From: an uncultured Bacteroidota bacterium
Lineage (GTDB): Bacteria > Bacteroidota > Bacteroidia > Flavobacteriales > Flavobacteriaceae
Direction: 5' to 3'
DNA length: 45,405 nucleotides
Assembly: GCA_902595825.1 (NCBI GenBank)
Contig: CACJRP010000011.1
Location: forward strand, 1-45,405
The notes beneath the pieces were generated by a model. It saw nothing but the letters and a program-made list of their open reading frames with translations, did no database searches and had not been told where the DNA came from. Every line of letters starts with the position of its first letter. The stretch's first letter is position 1. Both the position numbers and the translations under genes were made by a program. Positions 25,142 through 33,158 of this stretch are shown here, piece by piece.

Positions 25142-26629
25142 TTAAATAACTTCTTTAATAATTTTATTTAAAATTGATCTATTGATAGGAGAATAAATTT
25201 TTTTTGAGAAATTTAAAAGTGAATTTAATTCTTTATCGTTAGTCAATTTTCCAATACTTACTTTTTTTACAAGTAAGTCCAAATCTTTTGCAGATGATAT
25301 AATTTTTCTGTGTTTAAATTTTCCTTCAAAGATGTCTATAGAGTTAAAATCACTTTTATGAGATAAGTAGATTGGTTGTAGCCCTTTTTTAAGAAGTTCT
25401 ACAATGAAAGTAGTCCCTCTGTAGAGTACCCAATCAGAATTTTTAAATGAATGATTTGTAAACCAATGACAATTTTGGGGTAACTTTTTATAGGTTGGAT
25501 TTTTAGAAACAAAATCTTTTAGACTCATTTGAGGATGAAATTTAAATACAAATTCCAAATTATCTCTATGTAATGAATAATTTAAGCAAAAGTCAAATAG
25601 AATCTTACACTCACTCTCTATTCCTTCAGGTATGACAAAGACTCTATTACTAAATTTTTTAGCTGGTTGAATTTTTAAACTATTCTTGTCCCCAAACCTT
25701 TTAGACCCAAGAATGTCTATTTTAATGTTTTTTGCAATATTTGAATTGATTATTCTTTTCCTCGATATTTCTCCAGACGTCAGTATATAATGAGGGTCAA
25801 AATTAAAATCAAAAGATTTTAAAGCGGCATGTTGATTTTTGAAAATATAACTATGTTGGTATCCAACAATCTTTGCTTCACTAAAATTGGCTTTCAAGGT
25901 ATTACATAGAATTCTCTCCCACGCATGTCCCTCATAAGTAATAAAAACAAGTTTTGGTTTATGATAGCCCAATAAATTTTTGAAAACAAAGGATAATCTA
26001 ATATTTAGAAAGGTCGATCTAGATACCGAAAAACCGGAAATCAAAAAATTTATCCTCCTTTTAAGTTGATTGCTTTCACTTTTAAAAATAAATTTTAAAA
26101 AAACTTTTATTTGAGTGGCAGCAAATTCTATTTCAGTTTTAAAACCCAAAGAAGTATTTAATATATAGTTGTTTTTCCCTTCAATAATCTTTTTAATATC
26201 ATCAGTCAAATTTGTTTTTAAGTGATTTATCAGAAGACCTGCGGAGGAGTATCCCTGATTACCTAGTCTAGAAATTATATCATCAAAATAAAAATCTTTT
26301 TTGTGATCTACATTAGGATTAATTAAATGAGATACATAAAAAATATCAACATTTTTTATTTCATTTAAATAACTATTTGAAGGTTTTATGAATATTGATT
26401 TTAATAAGGTTAAAAAAGTATTTGTTATTCCCTTTATATAAAGGATAATTAAAAAGAAGAGAAATTTGGATTTATTAGAAAATAAAATTTGGTATTGTGA
26501 ATTAAAAACTGGATGGTATCTAATAAAATGAAGCCAAGGAATAGCCCTAACATTTATTCCCTTGTTTTCCTCTAAAATTTCATCAAGGACTTTAAGTAAT
26601 TTTTCAAAATTATCCTTGTTCTGTAACAT
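25142..26629 (-). CDS. Unassigned surface-carbohydrate transferase-like protein
   Basis: A 495-residue protein. It has a hydrophobic stretch (about 70-93) and a C-terminal half that looks like a GT-B donor domain: 'VFVIPEGIESECKILFDF', 'FVFKFHPQMSLKD' and 'SDWVLYRGTTFIVELL', similar in style to CDP-glycerol or sialyltransferase-like enzymes. The mid-segment 'YEGHAWERILCNTLK' followed by 'GYQHSYIF' recalls the LIC13510-type surface carbohydrate proteins. Its ATG overlaps the cyclase-family stop as TAATG. I would place it as a glycosyl- or sugar-phosphate transferase of unknown specificity. The DxD and E-x7-E motifs of common families are missing. Confidence 0.6.
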   Translation of the reverse strand: MLQNKDNFEKLLKVLDEILEENKGINVRAIPWLHFIRYHPVFNSQYQILFSNKSKFLFFLIILYIKGITNTFLTLLKSIFIKPSNSYLNEIKNVDIFYVSHLINPNVDHKKDFYFDDIISRLGNQGYSSAGLLINHLKTNLTDDIKKIIEGKNNYILNTSLGFKTEIEFAATQIKVFLKFIFKSESNQLKRRINFLISGFSVSRSTFLNIRLSFVFKNLLGYHKPKLVFITYEGHAWERILCNTLKANFSEAKIVGYQHSYIFKNQHAALKSFDFNFDPHYILTSGEISRKRIINSNIAKNIKIDILGSKRFGDKNSLKIQPAKKFSNRVFVIPEGIESECKILFDFCLNYSLHRDNLEFVFKFHPQMSLKDFVSKNPTYKKLPQNCHWFTNHSFKNSDWVLYRGTTFIVELLKKGLQPIYLSHKSDFNSIDIFEGKFKHRKIISSAKDLDLLVKKVSIGKLTNDKELNSLLNFSKKIYSPINRSILNKIIKEVI

Positions 26630-27276
26630 TAATCAAAATTTGCTATTACTGTACAAGGAACCCCATCTGCATTTTGAATTTGTAAAGGCGATAAAATTAT
26701 AGTATCTGGAATTGTATTAATTGGATCCAGATTCATATCCTCAAGAATTAAAATATCATGATTAATCAGGAAATTAATATGCGCTCTTTTACCTTCTTCC
26801 TTGTCATTCAAGCTCGTTAGTGAAATCATGTCAAAACCAAAAACTCGAATATTTGGAAATTTATTTTTAAGAAGAGATGCATAAGAAGCAGGAATCACTG
26901 GTTGATTTTTCCAATAAACATCTTTACCCCTATTTTTTCCAAAACCTGTTTTTAAAATTAAAATTTCAATAGAACGATCTAAGTTGTCAACCATTTCAGG
27001 GACCTTATGTATTGAACATTTTAAAAATCCCACTTTATTAAAAATCCAGAAGGATGCTGGATAATTTGATAGAGTTTTACCCTTATCAGAAAAATGCCTA
27101 GGGAAATCTATGTGGGTTCCTAGGTGGTTAGGAAAAGAAAGATGCAGATTATTAGAGGTTTTTCCCTCTTTTATTTGGTTAGTTTTTTTAATTTTTAATT
27201 TATCTTCCTTACCTCCATAAACTGGTGATTTTTCATTGAGTTCAAAGGACAAAAAAGTAGTCTTTAAATTAGTCAT
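26629..27276 (-). CDS. Cyclase-family metal hydrolase (kynurenine-formamidase-like)
   Basis: A 215-residue member of the PF04199 'cyclase' family. The metal-binding signature HLGTHIDFPRH is at residues 51-61 (His51, His55, Asp57, His61). Known members are kynurenine formamidase and isatin hydrolase, which cleave amides or open rings. No tryptophan-catabolism gene is near. Instead it lies between an IMPase-family phosphatase gene (8-base overlap) and an unassigned transferase gene (TAATG), so it probably acts on a sugar intermediate, such as a lactone or N-acyl group. That proposal is inference. Confidence 0.8.
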   Translation of the reverse strand: MTNLKTTFLSFELNEKSPVYGGKEDKLKIKKTNQIKEGKTSNNLHLSFPNHLGTHIDFPRHFSDKGKTLSNYPASFWIFNKVGFLKCSIHKVPEMVDNLDRSIEILILKTGFGKNRGKDVYWKNQPVIPASYASLLKNKFPNIRVFGFDMISLTSLNDKEEGKRAHINFLINHDILILEDMNLDPINTIPDTIILSPLQIQNADGVPCTVIANFD

Positions 27277-28015
27277 ATGAAAAATTTTTTTTTACTTCCT
27301 CAAATAAATATCTGTTAGTCGCAATGACATCGAATTTCCATCCTTCTCTATGAACCCAAAAAATAAAGCCTCCAGCCTCTTTAACCAAAGATAAACCTGC
27401 AGCTACATCCCACAAATATATCTCCCTTTCATAATAAACATCACAAATTCCCTCCGCAACTTGAGCCAACATGATAGCAGCTGAACCAACTGATCTTACT
27501 TTTTTAAATGCTAAAACTTGTTTAATAAATGATTGTAATTTTTGTTTTTTGAGATTAAATCCCGATGGGAATCCTGTATTTATAGTTGCCTGATTTATTA
27601 ATTTTACATAAGATACTCCAATTTCTTTACCATTAAGTTTGGTCTTGTTTTCTTTTTGACTAACGTACAATTTTTTATTAGCAAAATCTCTTACGACGCC
27701 GATAAATGGAGTACCTTTTTTCCATAAAGAGACCGAAATAGCATAAAAAGGATATTGTCTAGAAAAATTATAGGTGCCATCCAAAGGGTCAATTATCCAA
27801 CATACTTCAGGTAGAGTCTTAAAATTTGATGGAATTTCTTCTGAAATAAGAGGTATGTTTGTTTTTGATAGTGAGTCAATCAGAATCTTGTTAGAAACTA
27901 AATCTGCTTTAGTTTTTATATCTCTTTTTTTTTCGCTAATTATAATTGGATTATCCTTATAATTAAGGAGTTCCTTTTCAGCTTTTTTAACTGCATCAAG
28001 TGCTATTTCAATCAT
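27269..28015 (-). CDS. Inositol-monophosphatase-family phosphatase
   Basis: A 248-residue metal-dependent phosphatase. The first metal site is LISEEIPS (Glu59-Glu60), the main motif is IDPLDGTYNF (75-84), and the second is 'YLWDVAAGLSLVKEAGG'. The family covers inositol-1-phosphatase, fructose-1,6-bisphosphatase-like and PAP phosphatases (CysQ). The 'PFYAISVSLWKKG' strand after the motif is closer to the IMPase branch than to CysQ. In this operon it sits next to an SIS isomerase and near a KdsB-like enzyme, so a sugar-phosphate substrate is likely. An alternative, recycling of PAP from the sulfotransferase in block E, fits the motif less well. Confidence 0.85.
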   Translation of the reverse strand: MIEIALDAVKKAEKELLNYKDNPIIISEKKRDIKTKADLVSNKILIDSLSKTNIPLISEEIPSNFKTLPEVCWIIDPLDGTYNFSRQYPFYAISVSLWKKGTPFIGVVRDFANKKLYVSQKENKTKLNGKEIGVSYVKLINQATINTGFPSGFNLKKQKLQSFIKQVLAFKKVRSVGSAAIMLAQVAEGICDVYYEREIYLWDVAAGLSLVKEAGGFIFWVHREGWKFDVIATNRYLFEEVKKNFSYD

Positions 28016-28026
28016 TATGAAATCAA

Positions 28027-28653
28027 TTATAAAGAATCTATATGATAATGCATCCAGGTAACAATGACATGATTTATAATTAAATGGATGTCCTCTACTG
28101 GAGCATATTCACCCTTTGGAGTATCCACAATTATATTTAAATCTGAATTACTTTTTAGTATTCCCCCATCAAATCCAAGCCACGATATAACAAATCCATT
28201 GTTTGACCTAACCCATTTCGCGGCTTCAACTAAATTTTGTGAATTCCCACTTGCTGAAATTAAAACTAGTATATCTCCCTTTCTATAATGAACTTTTAGC
28301 TGGTCTAAAAAAACATTACTGTAATCTGAATCATTAGCGGTTGCGGAGATCACTGACATGTTATCAGTAATTGATAGTGCACGGTATGGTTTTAAATTTG
28401 GATTTTTGGATTTTTTTAGAACGGCTAAGCCAAAGTCATTTGAAACATGGGAGGCTGTAGAGGCTGAACCTCCATTTCCCATTATAAAAATTGTTTTATC
28501 ATTTATTCTAGCCTCTTCAATCTTAGCAATACATTCTGCAATTTTAGAATAATTAATTTTATTTAATAACCCAATAAGATAGTTTATATAATTCTCGCTA
28601 AATTTTTTGGGATCGTTTTTTTTGTTTTGTAGCACATCATTTAAACTTTTCAT
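28027..28653 (-). CDS. SIS-domain sugar-phosphate isomerase (GmhA-like)
   Basis: A 208-residue SIS protein. The sugar-phosphate loop reads IFIMGNGGSASTASH (55-69), close to GmhA, with a second 'LVLISASGNSQNLVEAAKW' loop. GmhA isomerises sedoheptulose-7-phosphate to D-glycero-manno-heptose-7-phosphate; other SIS proteins interconvert ribulose and arabinose phosphates (KdsD). The CBS domains of KdsD are absent. It lies 2 bases downstream of an oxidoreductase and 11 upstream of a phosphatase, with a KdsB-like and an aldolase gene earlier in the operon. Heptose kinase, GmhB and HddC are not nearby, so a plain GDP-heptose route is unlikely. Confidence 0.85.
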   Translation of the reverse strand: MKSLNDVLQNKKNDPKKFSENYINYLIGLLNKINYSKIAECIAKIEEARINDKTIFIMGNGGSASTASHVSNDFGLAVLKKSKNPNLKPYRALSITDNMSVISATANDSDYSNVFLDQLKVHYRKGDILVLISASGNSQNLVEAAKWVRSNNGFVISWLGFDGGILKSNSDLNIIVDTPKGEYAPVEDIHLIINHVIVTWMHYHIDSL

Positions 28654-28655
28654 AA

Positions 28656-29705
28656 TTATATTTCTATTTTATATTTATTTCTCCAAATTTTATCATCATA
28701 GTAAATTTTGAAAACCAGCTTCATTGTTTCTAATGCATCTTGGCTGTTTCCATTGATTATCGGCCTATCCTTTGAAATGCATTCAATAAATTCAAAGATT
28801 TCTTTTTCCCAAGAATTATCTTTTAAAAATTTTGAAGTTTGACTTTTCATCTGACCATCAATAGATTCATTATCTCTGATTCCATAAACTATTTTTTCTT
28901 CACCATAACTTTTAGAACCTGACAATATTCCGCTTAATTCGATATATCCTTCTGTTAATGATATTTCTAAATTAAATTTATGTTGCCACTGAGTAGCTGA
29001 AGAGTTAATCATAGCAATTCTACCAAGTTTATCTTTCAACAGAGCATATGCATTGTCTTCCACATCGTGATTCCAATAATCATTTGAAATAAAACTTTTT
29101 ACTTCTATGAAATCGCCACAGAAAAGACGCATTAAGTCAATCATGTGTATACCTTGGTCTAATAAAATTCCTCCCCCAGCAAGTTCTCTTTTAGATCTCC
29201 ATCCTCCTGAAAATGGAATTATTTTACTTTTACCGTAGACGCCTCTTAAATTTACAATTGTACCAAGTTTTTTTGACTTTATAATCTCTAGAGCTGTTTC
29301 AACAGAGTCATGATATCTATGATTAAATCCATATTTTAATTTTAATTTTGGCTTCTTTTTTTCGATTGATATAACACTTTTGATATCATTAACATTCATC
29401 CCTGGGGGTTTTTCACAAAAAACATGAAGGTTATTTTTTAAACCTGATTTAGTTACCTCAGCAGCAATGTTATTCGTCAAACATACAAACAAAATATCCA
29501 AATCTTCTTTTAGCAGCTCTACATAATTTTTATGAATCGAAATCGATTTATCTAGTGGGACAGAGGGAGGGATAAAGTTTTGATCACATACTGACACAAC
29601 CTCAACTTTTGGGTGTTTCATCAGATATTCATGGCGTCTTTTTCCTACAATACCGTATCCAGCAATTCCCACTCTATATTTTATATCGTTAGTTATGGTT
29701 TTCAT
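28656..29705 (-). CDS. Gfo/Idh/MocA-family sugar oxidoreductase
   Basis: From ATG 29705 the protein is 349 residues. It has 'RVGIAGYGIVGKRRHEYL' (NAD-binding), the FCEKPPGMN motif (catalytic Lys of EKP), and DQGIHMIDLMRLFCGD, which carries the active-site His and Asp. Members oxidise or reduce hydroxyls of sugars or nucleotide sugars (for example WbpB). A longer frame reaches 29750 but the extra residues overlap the 2-hydroxyacid dehydrogenase gene and are not part of the fold. With the chosen start the two genes overlap by 17 bases. Together they form a redox pair in the operon. Confidence 0.9.
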   Translation of the reverse strand: MKTITNDIKYRVGIAGYGIVGKRRHEYLMKHPKVEVVSVCDQNFIPPSVPLDKSISIHKNYVELLKEDLDILFVCLTNNIAAEVTKSGLKNNLHVFCEKPPGMNVNDIKSVISIEKKKPKLKLKYGFNHRYHDSVETALEIIKSKKLGTIVNLRGVYGKSKIIPFSGGWRSKRELAGGGILLDQGIHMIDLMRLFCGDFIEVKSFISNDYWNHDVEDNAYALLKDKLGRIAMINSSATQWQHKFNLEISLTEGYIELSGILSGSKSYGEEKIVYGIRDNESIDGQMKSQTSKFLKDNSWEKEIFEFIECISKDRPIINGNSQDALETMKLVFKIYYDDKIWRNKYKIEI

Positions 29706-30618
29706 TTTTAAAATTGATAAGGTGACTGATAGCTGAATTTCCCATCTCAATTACAGCTTCTTTTGAATTTCCGGCTATATGAGGGGTACATATAATATTG
29801 GATAAACGCACTAATTCTTTATTCTTTAATGGTTCATATTGAAAAACATCTAAGGCGGCAGAATGAATTTTCTTGTTTTTCAAAGCATCTATTAAATCTT
29901 TTTCACAGACTACCCCTCCTCTTGAGGTGTTAATAAGAATAGAAGAATTTTTCATTTTATTAAAAACCTTCGTGTTAATCATTTTTTTAGTGCTTGAGGT
30001 TAAGGGGACATGAAGGGTTACAATATCTGAATTTCTATATAAAAATTCTTTAGTAACATATTTAAAATTTAACTTTTTTGATAATGAAGAGTTTTCTGAA
30101 ATGTCGTTTGCTAATATTTCACAATCAAATACACTTAAGAGTTTTATTAAATCTTGACCTATATTACCCATCCCTATAATTCCAATTTTTTTATTGTAAA
30201 GAGAATTTCCACCATCTTTAATCCATCTCAATTTTTTTAAATCGGAATAAGAGGAAAAAATATTTCTCATCAGTATTAACATATAACCAAGAGTTAATTC
30301 TGCAACTGACCTTTTATTTACTCCTCCTGTCCAACCAATGAGAACTCCCCTCTCTTTACATGAATCGATGTCAATATTATCGATACCAACTCCATATTTA
30401 GCTATATATTTTAGATTAGGTAGTCTTTTTAAGATAGAAGAGTTAATTTTTTCTACACCTACGATAATTGCATCAGCATCTTTACAAAAATCAATAAGTT
30501 CTTCTCCATCTAACCTAACACCGTTAAAATTAAAATTTACATCCTTAAAATATTTTTTAATTTTATTAACTAGGATACTATTTTTCGAAAAAGATATATT
30601 ACAAACTCTGACTCTCAT
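29689..30618 (-). CDS. D-isomer-specific 2-hydroxyacid dehydrogenase
   Basis: A 309-residue dehydrogenase of the phosphoglycerate/PdxB/glyoxylate-reductase superfamily. It has the NAD-binding 'KIGIIGMGNIGQDLIKLL', the catalytic Arg in NTSRGGVVCEKDL, a Glu in FQYEPL and the His in CTPHIAG. It lacks the regulatory ACT domain of SerA. It interconverts 2-keto and D-2-hydroxy acids with NAD(P)H. Being between an HpaI aldolase/KdsB-like pair and a Gfo/Idh oxidoreductase, it could form or consume a 2-ketoacid or 2-hydroxyacid sugar precursor. It overlaps the KdsB-like gene by 20 bases and the oxidoreductase gene by 17. Confidence 0.9.
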   Translation of the reverse strand: MRVRVCNISFSKNSILVNKIKKYFKDVNFNFNGVRLDGEELIDFCKDADAIIVGVEKINSSILKRLPNLKYIAKYGVGIDNIDIDSCKERGVLIGWTGGVNKRSVAELTLGYMLILMRNIFSSYSDLKKLRWIKDGGNSLYNKKIGIIGMGNIGQDLIKLLSVFDCEILANDISENSSLSKKLNFKYVTKEFLYRNSDIVTLHVPLTSSTKKMINTKVFNKMKNSSILINTSRGGVVCEKDLIDALKNKKIHSAALDVFQYEPLKNKELVRLSNIICTPHIAGNSKEAVIEMGNSAISHLINFKNENHN

Positions 30619-31399
30619 ATTTATTAATATAATTTTTCAAATAGGGGTCTTTTTTCATATCATTTATTACTTCATCTAAATCTTCAGGAACGTCGACACA
30701 TTTCGAACTTAACTTACTCTCCGTCATGTAGACTGGGTAATCATTTTCTAAATATCTATTCATATCTACAGACTCAGAAATTTCTAAAGTACTCGGTTCA
30801 AAATTTTCAAAATCTAAAAGAGCCTTTTTTTTAAATGCTATTAATCCCAATTGTCTGTAAAAAGTAACTTTTTCAGTTTCCAGTCCACTAGAAGGAATTG
30901 GTTCTCTAGAGAAATAAAGTGCATTATTAGATTTGGAAGTTACAACTTTAACATTATTACGGTTCATTATATCTTCATACCTTGATAATTTTACCATTAA
31001 GTTAGATACTAGATTTTTTTTAGTATTTATAAGGGGTTTAACAACTTCTTCAATCATATTTGGATCTAACGTTGGCTCATCCCCTTGAATCATCACAATT
31101 ATATCATAGGTTTTTTTTTCAATACTTTCAATTATATGTAAAGCTTGATGAGACCTCTCTGAGGCTCTCTTGTGAGTGTGCTTTGTCATAACTACTTTAG
31201 CATTTTTTGATTTAAAAAAATCATATATTATTTTATCACATGTAGCTACATAAACTTCATCAATTTGTTTTGATAAAAGGCTCCTTTCAAAACAGTGAGC
31301 TACCATTGGGATTCCTAATATTTTAATCATTGGCTTATTTGGAAAGCGACTTGCTTTCATCCTTGAGGGAATTATTCCAAGTATTTTTGGCCTGCTCAA
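30599..31399 (-). CDS. KdsB-like CMP-ketodeoxysugar cytidylyltransferase
   Basis: A 266-residue nucleotidyltransferase of the KdsB/NeuA superfamily. 'IIPSRMKASRFPNKP' (9-23) is the nucleotide-binding start, THKRASER (75-82) replaces the SGTDR of E. coli KdsB, and IQGDEP (104-109) binds the metal. It should activate a 3-deoxy-2-ulosonic acid with CTP to the CMP-sugar. Length is slightly above KdsB (about 245-255), and the binding-loop differences make it a divergent paralogue; a genuine kdsB for lipid A-KDO would be elsewhere. The start is TTG at 31399, two bases after the aldolase stop; the next ATG would delete the IPSR motif. It overlaps the dehydrogenase gene by 20 bases. Confidence 0.88.
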   Translation of the reverse strand: MSRPKILGIIPSRMKASRFPNKPMIKILGIPMVAHCFERSLLSKQIDEVYVATCDKIIYDFFKSKNAKVVMTKHTHKRASERSHQALHIIESIEKKTYDIIVMIQGDEPTLDPNMIEEVVKPLINTKKNLVSNLMVKLSRYEDIMNRNNVKVVTSKSNNALYFSREPIPSSGLETEKVTFYRQLGLIAFKKKALLDFENFEPSTLEISESVDMNRYLENDYPVYMTESKLSSKCVDVPEDLDEVINDMKKDPYLKNYINKYESQSL

Positions 31400-31401
31400 A
31401 A

Positions 31402-32139
31402 TTATATATTTTTTAAAAATTGTCTTATTGAAAGGCCCATGAAAAAAACATCGAAATTAAAAGCTAAGAAATCATACCCCTCAGATTTTTTTAAAATTAC
31501 ATCATCAATATTTTTAGATACAACATGAAAACCTTTCTTCTTTGAGAATTTTGAAGTAATTTGATTGTACTCAATCACCAAATCCTTAAATTTTTTTGAA
31601 TCAAATTGTCCAGGAACATCAATTGAAGCAGATAAATCGTAAGGTCCCAAAAATGAACCATCTAAACCATCAAGTGATAAAATTTTGTGAAGATTTTTAA
31701 TTCCCTTATAGTGTTCTATTTGAACAATAAGTTCTATATTTCTTGCTTTTCCTTTTAAGTAATTTTCAAGACCAAAACCGTAACCTTGGGCTCTAGCTAG
31801 ACCAAGACCTCTCGCTCCAATGGGGGAGTATCTAACATTGTTTATTGCCCTTTTTGCTTCATCTACGGTATTTATCTGGGGAATAATTATTCCATCTGCT
31901 CCAGAATCTAAAACTTTTTTTATAATTGATGAATCATTTGACCCAACCCTTACATAAGCCTTCATTTTTCTTCCTTGTATTGCAATAATTAAGTTTAATA
32001 GGTTATTTATATCTATTTGTGAATGCTCCATATCAATACAAAGCCAATCAAAGCCAGCATCGCACATGACCTCAGCTATTGAAGGGTGACCAATGGTTAA
32101 CCAAGATCCTAAGGAGAATTGTTTTTCTTTCGTCGTCAT
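31402..32139 (-). CDS. HpcH/HpaI-family pyruvate aldolase
   Basis: A 245-residue class II aldolase. The active-site set matches HpaI by motif and spacing: His39 in DMEHS, Arg64 in VRVGS, metal ligands Glu142 (QIEH) and Asp168 (GPYDLS). These enzymes (HpaI, YfaU/RhmA) reversibly join pyruvate to an aldehyde, giving a 4-hydroxy-2-keto acid. It is the first gene of the ten-gene operon. No aromatic or rhamnonate catabolic gene is near, and the next gene encodes a KdsB-like CTP enzyme. A biosynthetic role in making a 3-deoxy-2-ulosonic acid is therefore likely but not proven. The -7 element at 32151-32158 should drive it. Confidence 0.9.
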   Translation of the reverse strand: MTTKEKQFSLGSWLTIGHPSIAEVMCDAGFDWLCIDMEHSQIDINNLLNLIIAIQGRKMKAYVRVGSNDSSIIKKVLDSGADGIIIPQINTVDEAKRAINNVRYSPIGARGLGLARAQGYGFGLENYLKGKARNIELIVQIEHYKGIKNLHKILSLDGLDGSFLGPYDLSASIDVPGQFDSKKFKDLVIEYNQITSKFSKKKGFHVVSKNIDDVILKKSEGYDFLAFNFDVFFMGLSIRQFLKNI

Positions 32140-32150
32140 ATTTATTTATG

Positions 32151-32158
32151 CAAATTTA
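32151..32158 (-). promoter_or_regulatory. Promoter of the ten-gene aldolase operon, -7 element
   Basis: TAAATTTG on the minus strand ends 11 bases before the aldolase ATG. There is no TTG at -33. Instead the upstream DNA is a set of A-tracts on that strand (see 32180-32207). Confidence 0.42.
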
Positions 32159-32179
32159 AATAAAAAAATAAAAATAAGT

Positions 32180-32207
32180 ACTTTTTTTACTTTTTTTACT
32201 TTTTTTT
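32180..32207. repeat. Three tandem ACTTTTTTT units (phased A-tracts)
   Basis: The 9-base unit ACTTTTTTT occurs three times in a row (the last with eight T). On the coding strand of the aldolase operon this is a run of A7-A8 tracts in about helical phase, 22 to 49 bases upstream of the -7 element. Such tracts bend DNA and resemble UP elements, and they are prone to slippage. Confidence 0.7.
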
Positions 32208-32261
32208 AGTAATCAAAAATGATATCTTTTAAATACTCTTATTCTTTTTTAAAAGTTCAGT

Positions 32262-33092
32262 TTAAATTTTTCGTATCCAGATCTGATTAGATACTCCCCT
32301 GGTTTGGGGATGAGCATAAACTTTCTTGTCTAATTTAAAACCTGCTTCATTAAGAAAATATTTGACTTTTTTATTTTGATCTAAAAATTTGTCATTTACC
32401 TCTAAAAGTATTTCACTAGCCTTTGAAATTATACTTCTACCCCCTGAAATTATGTAATGTTCCAGACCATCTACATCAATTTTGATATATGAGGGATTGG
32501 GCAAATTAAATTTTTTAACTAATTGATCTAAACTTATTCCCAATGTTTTATAACTAAACTTCGCATCTATTGGTTCACCTGAATCGTTAAAACCTTTTTC
32601 GAAAGTTGATAGAGCACCTCCCCAATCGGTTGAGGTTAACTCAAAATTGCTAATGGATATTTTATCATTGAGCGGCAAAGGGACAATAATTATTTTATTA
32701 TTCATGTTATTTGAGAAAATATTTCTAGCAAGTAATTCAAGATTAAAAAAAGAGGGTTCAAATGAAAAAACTTTTGAATTTTTACACATCGAAGCATATA
32801 TTGAATAGAGACCAACATTAGCACCTATATCATAAAAAACACTATTCTTTTCGAAATTATCTATCCACTCAATTGTTTCAGGTTCTTTTGAGAAAAAGGT
32901 TCTATATCTGTAATTTGTCAAATAAGTAGGAGTGTGCAAAAGAAAATTGATATTTTTAATAGATATTCTTTTAGTACGGTTGATTTTTGAATTTAGAAAT
33001 GAATCCGAAATATAAATCCCAAGTTCATTATTCATCAGGAAAAATAAAAGTTTACCTAATCGACTTAAAAAATATTTGAGTATATTTTTCAT
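32262..33092 (-). CDS. FkbM-family methyltransferase
   Basis: A 276-residue SAM methyltransferase of the FkbM type. The SAM site is 'FYDIGANVGLYSIYASM', followed by 'FSFEPSFFNLELL' and the 'SYIKIDVDGLEHYIISG' segment typical of the family. FkbM proteins O-methylate sugars or polyketides; in glycan loci they usually cap or modify surface sugars. It stands alone on its strand, 121 bases upstream of the aldolase operon. The head has a basic, hydrophobic region (about 1-25) that could associate with the membrane. Confidence 0.87.
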   Translation of the reverse strand: MKNILKYFLSRLGKLLFFLMNNELGIYISDSFLNSKINRTKRISIKNINFLLHTPTYLTNYRYRTFFSKEPETIEWIDNFEKNSVFYDIGANVGLYSIYASMCKNSKVFSFEPSFFNLELLARNIFSNNMNNKIIIVPLPLNDKISISNFELTSTDWGGALSTFEKGFNDSGEPIDAKFSYKTLGISLDQLVKKFNLPNPSYIKIDVDGLEHYIISGGRSIISKASEILLEVNDKFLDQNKKVKYFLNEAGFKLDKKVYAHPQTRGVSNQIWIRKI

Positions 33093-33158
33093 TTTGAGGA
33101 AAAATTATTTATAAGTGCAAAAAAAGACTTATTTTAATTTATTTATGAAAGCAAAGTT

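Noticed and set aside
27269-28015. CysQ (PAP phosphatase) partner of the sulfotransferase
   Set aside because: The sequence after the DPLDGT motif resembles the IMPase branch and the gene is in a different operon, more than 13 kb away; not ruled out.
29706-29750. Longer start of the Gfo/Idh oxidoreductase (29750)
   Set aside because: The Rossmann strand begins near ATG 29705; the additional residues are in the dehydrogenase gene.
32180-32207. T-rich repeats as a CRISPR array
   Set aside because: Only three 9-base units without spacers of normal length, and no cas genes.
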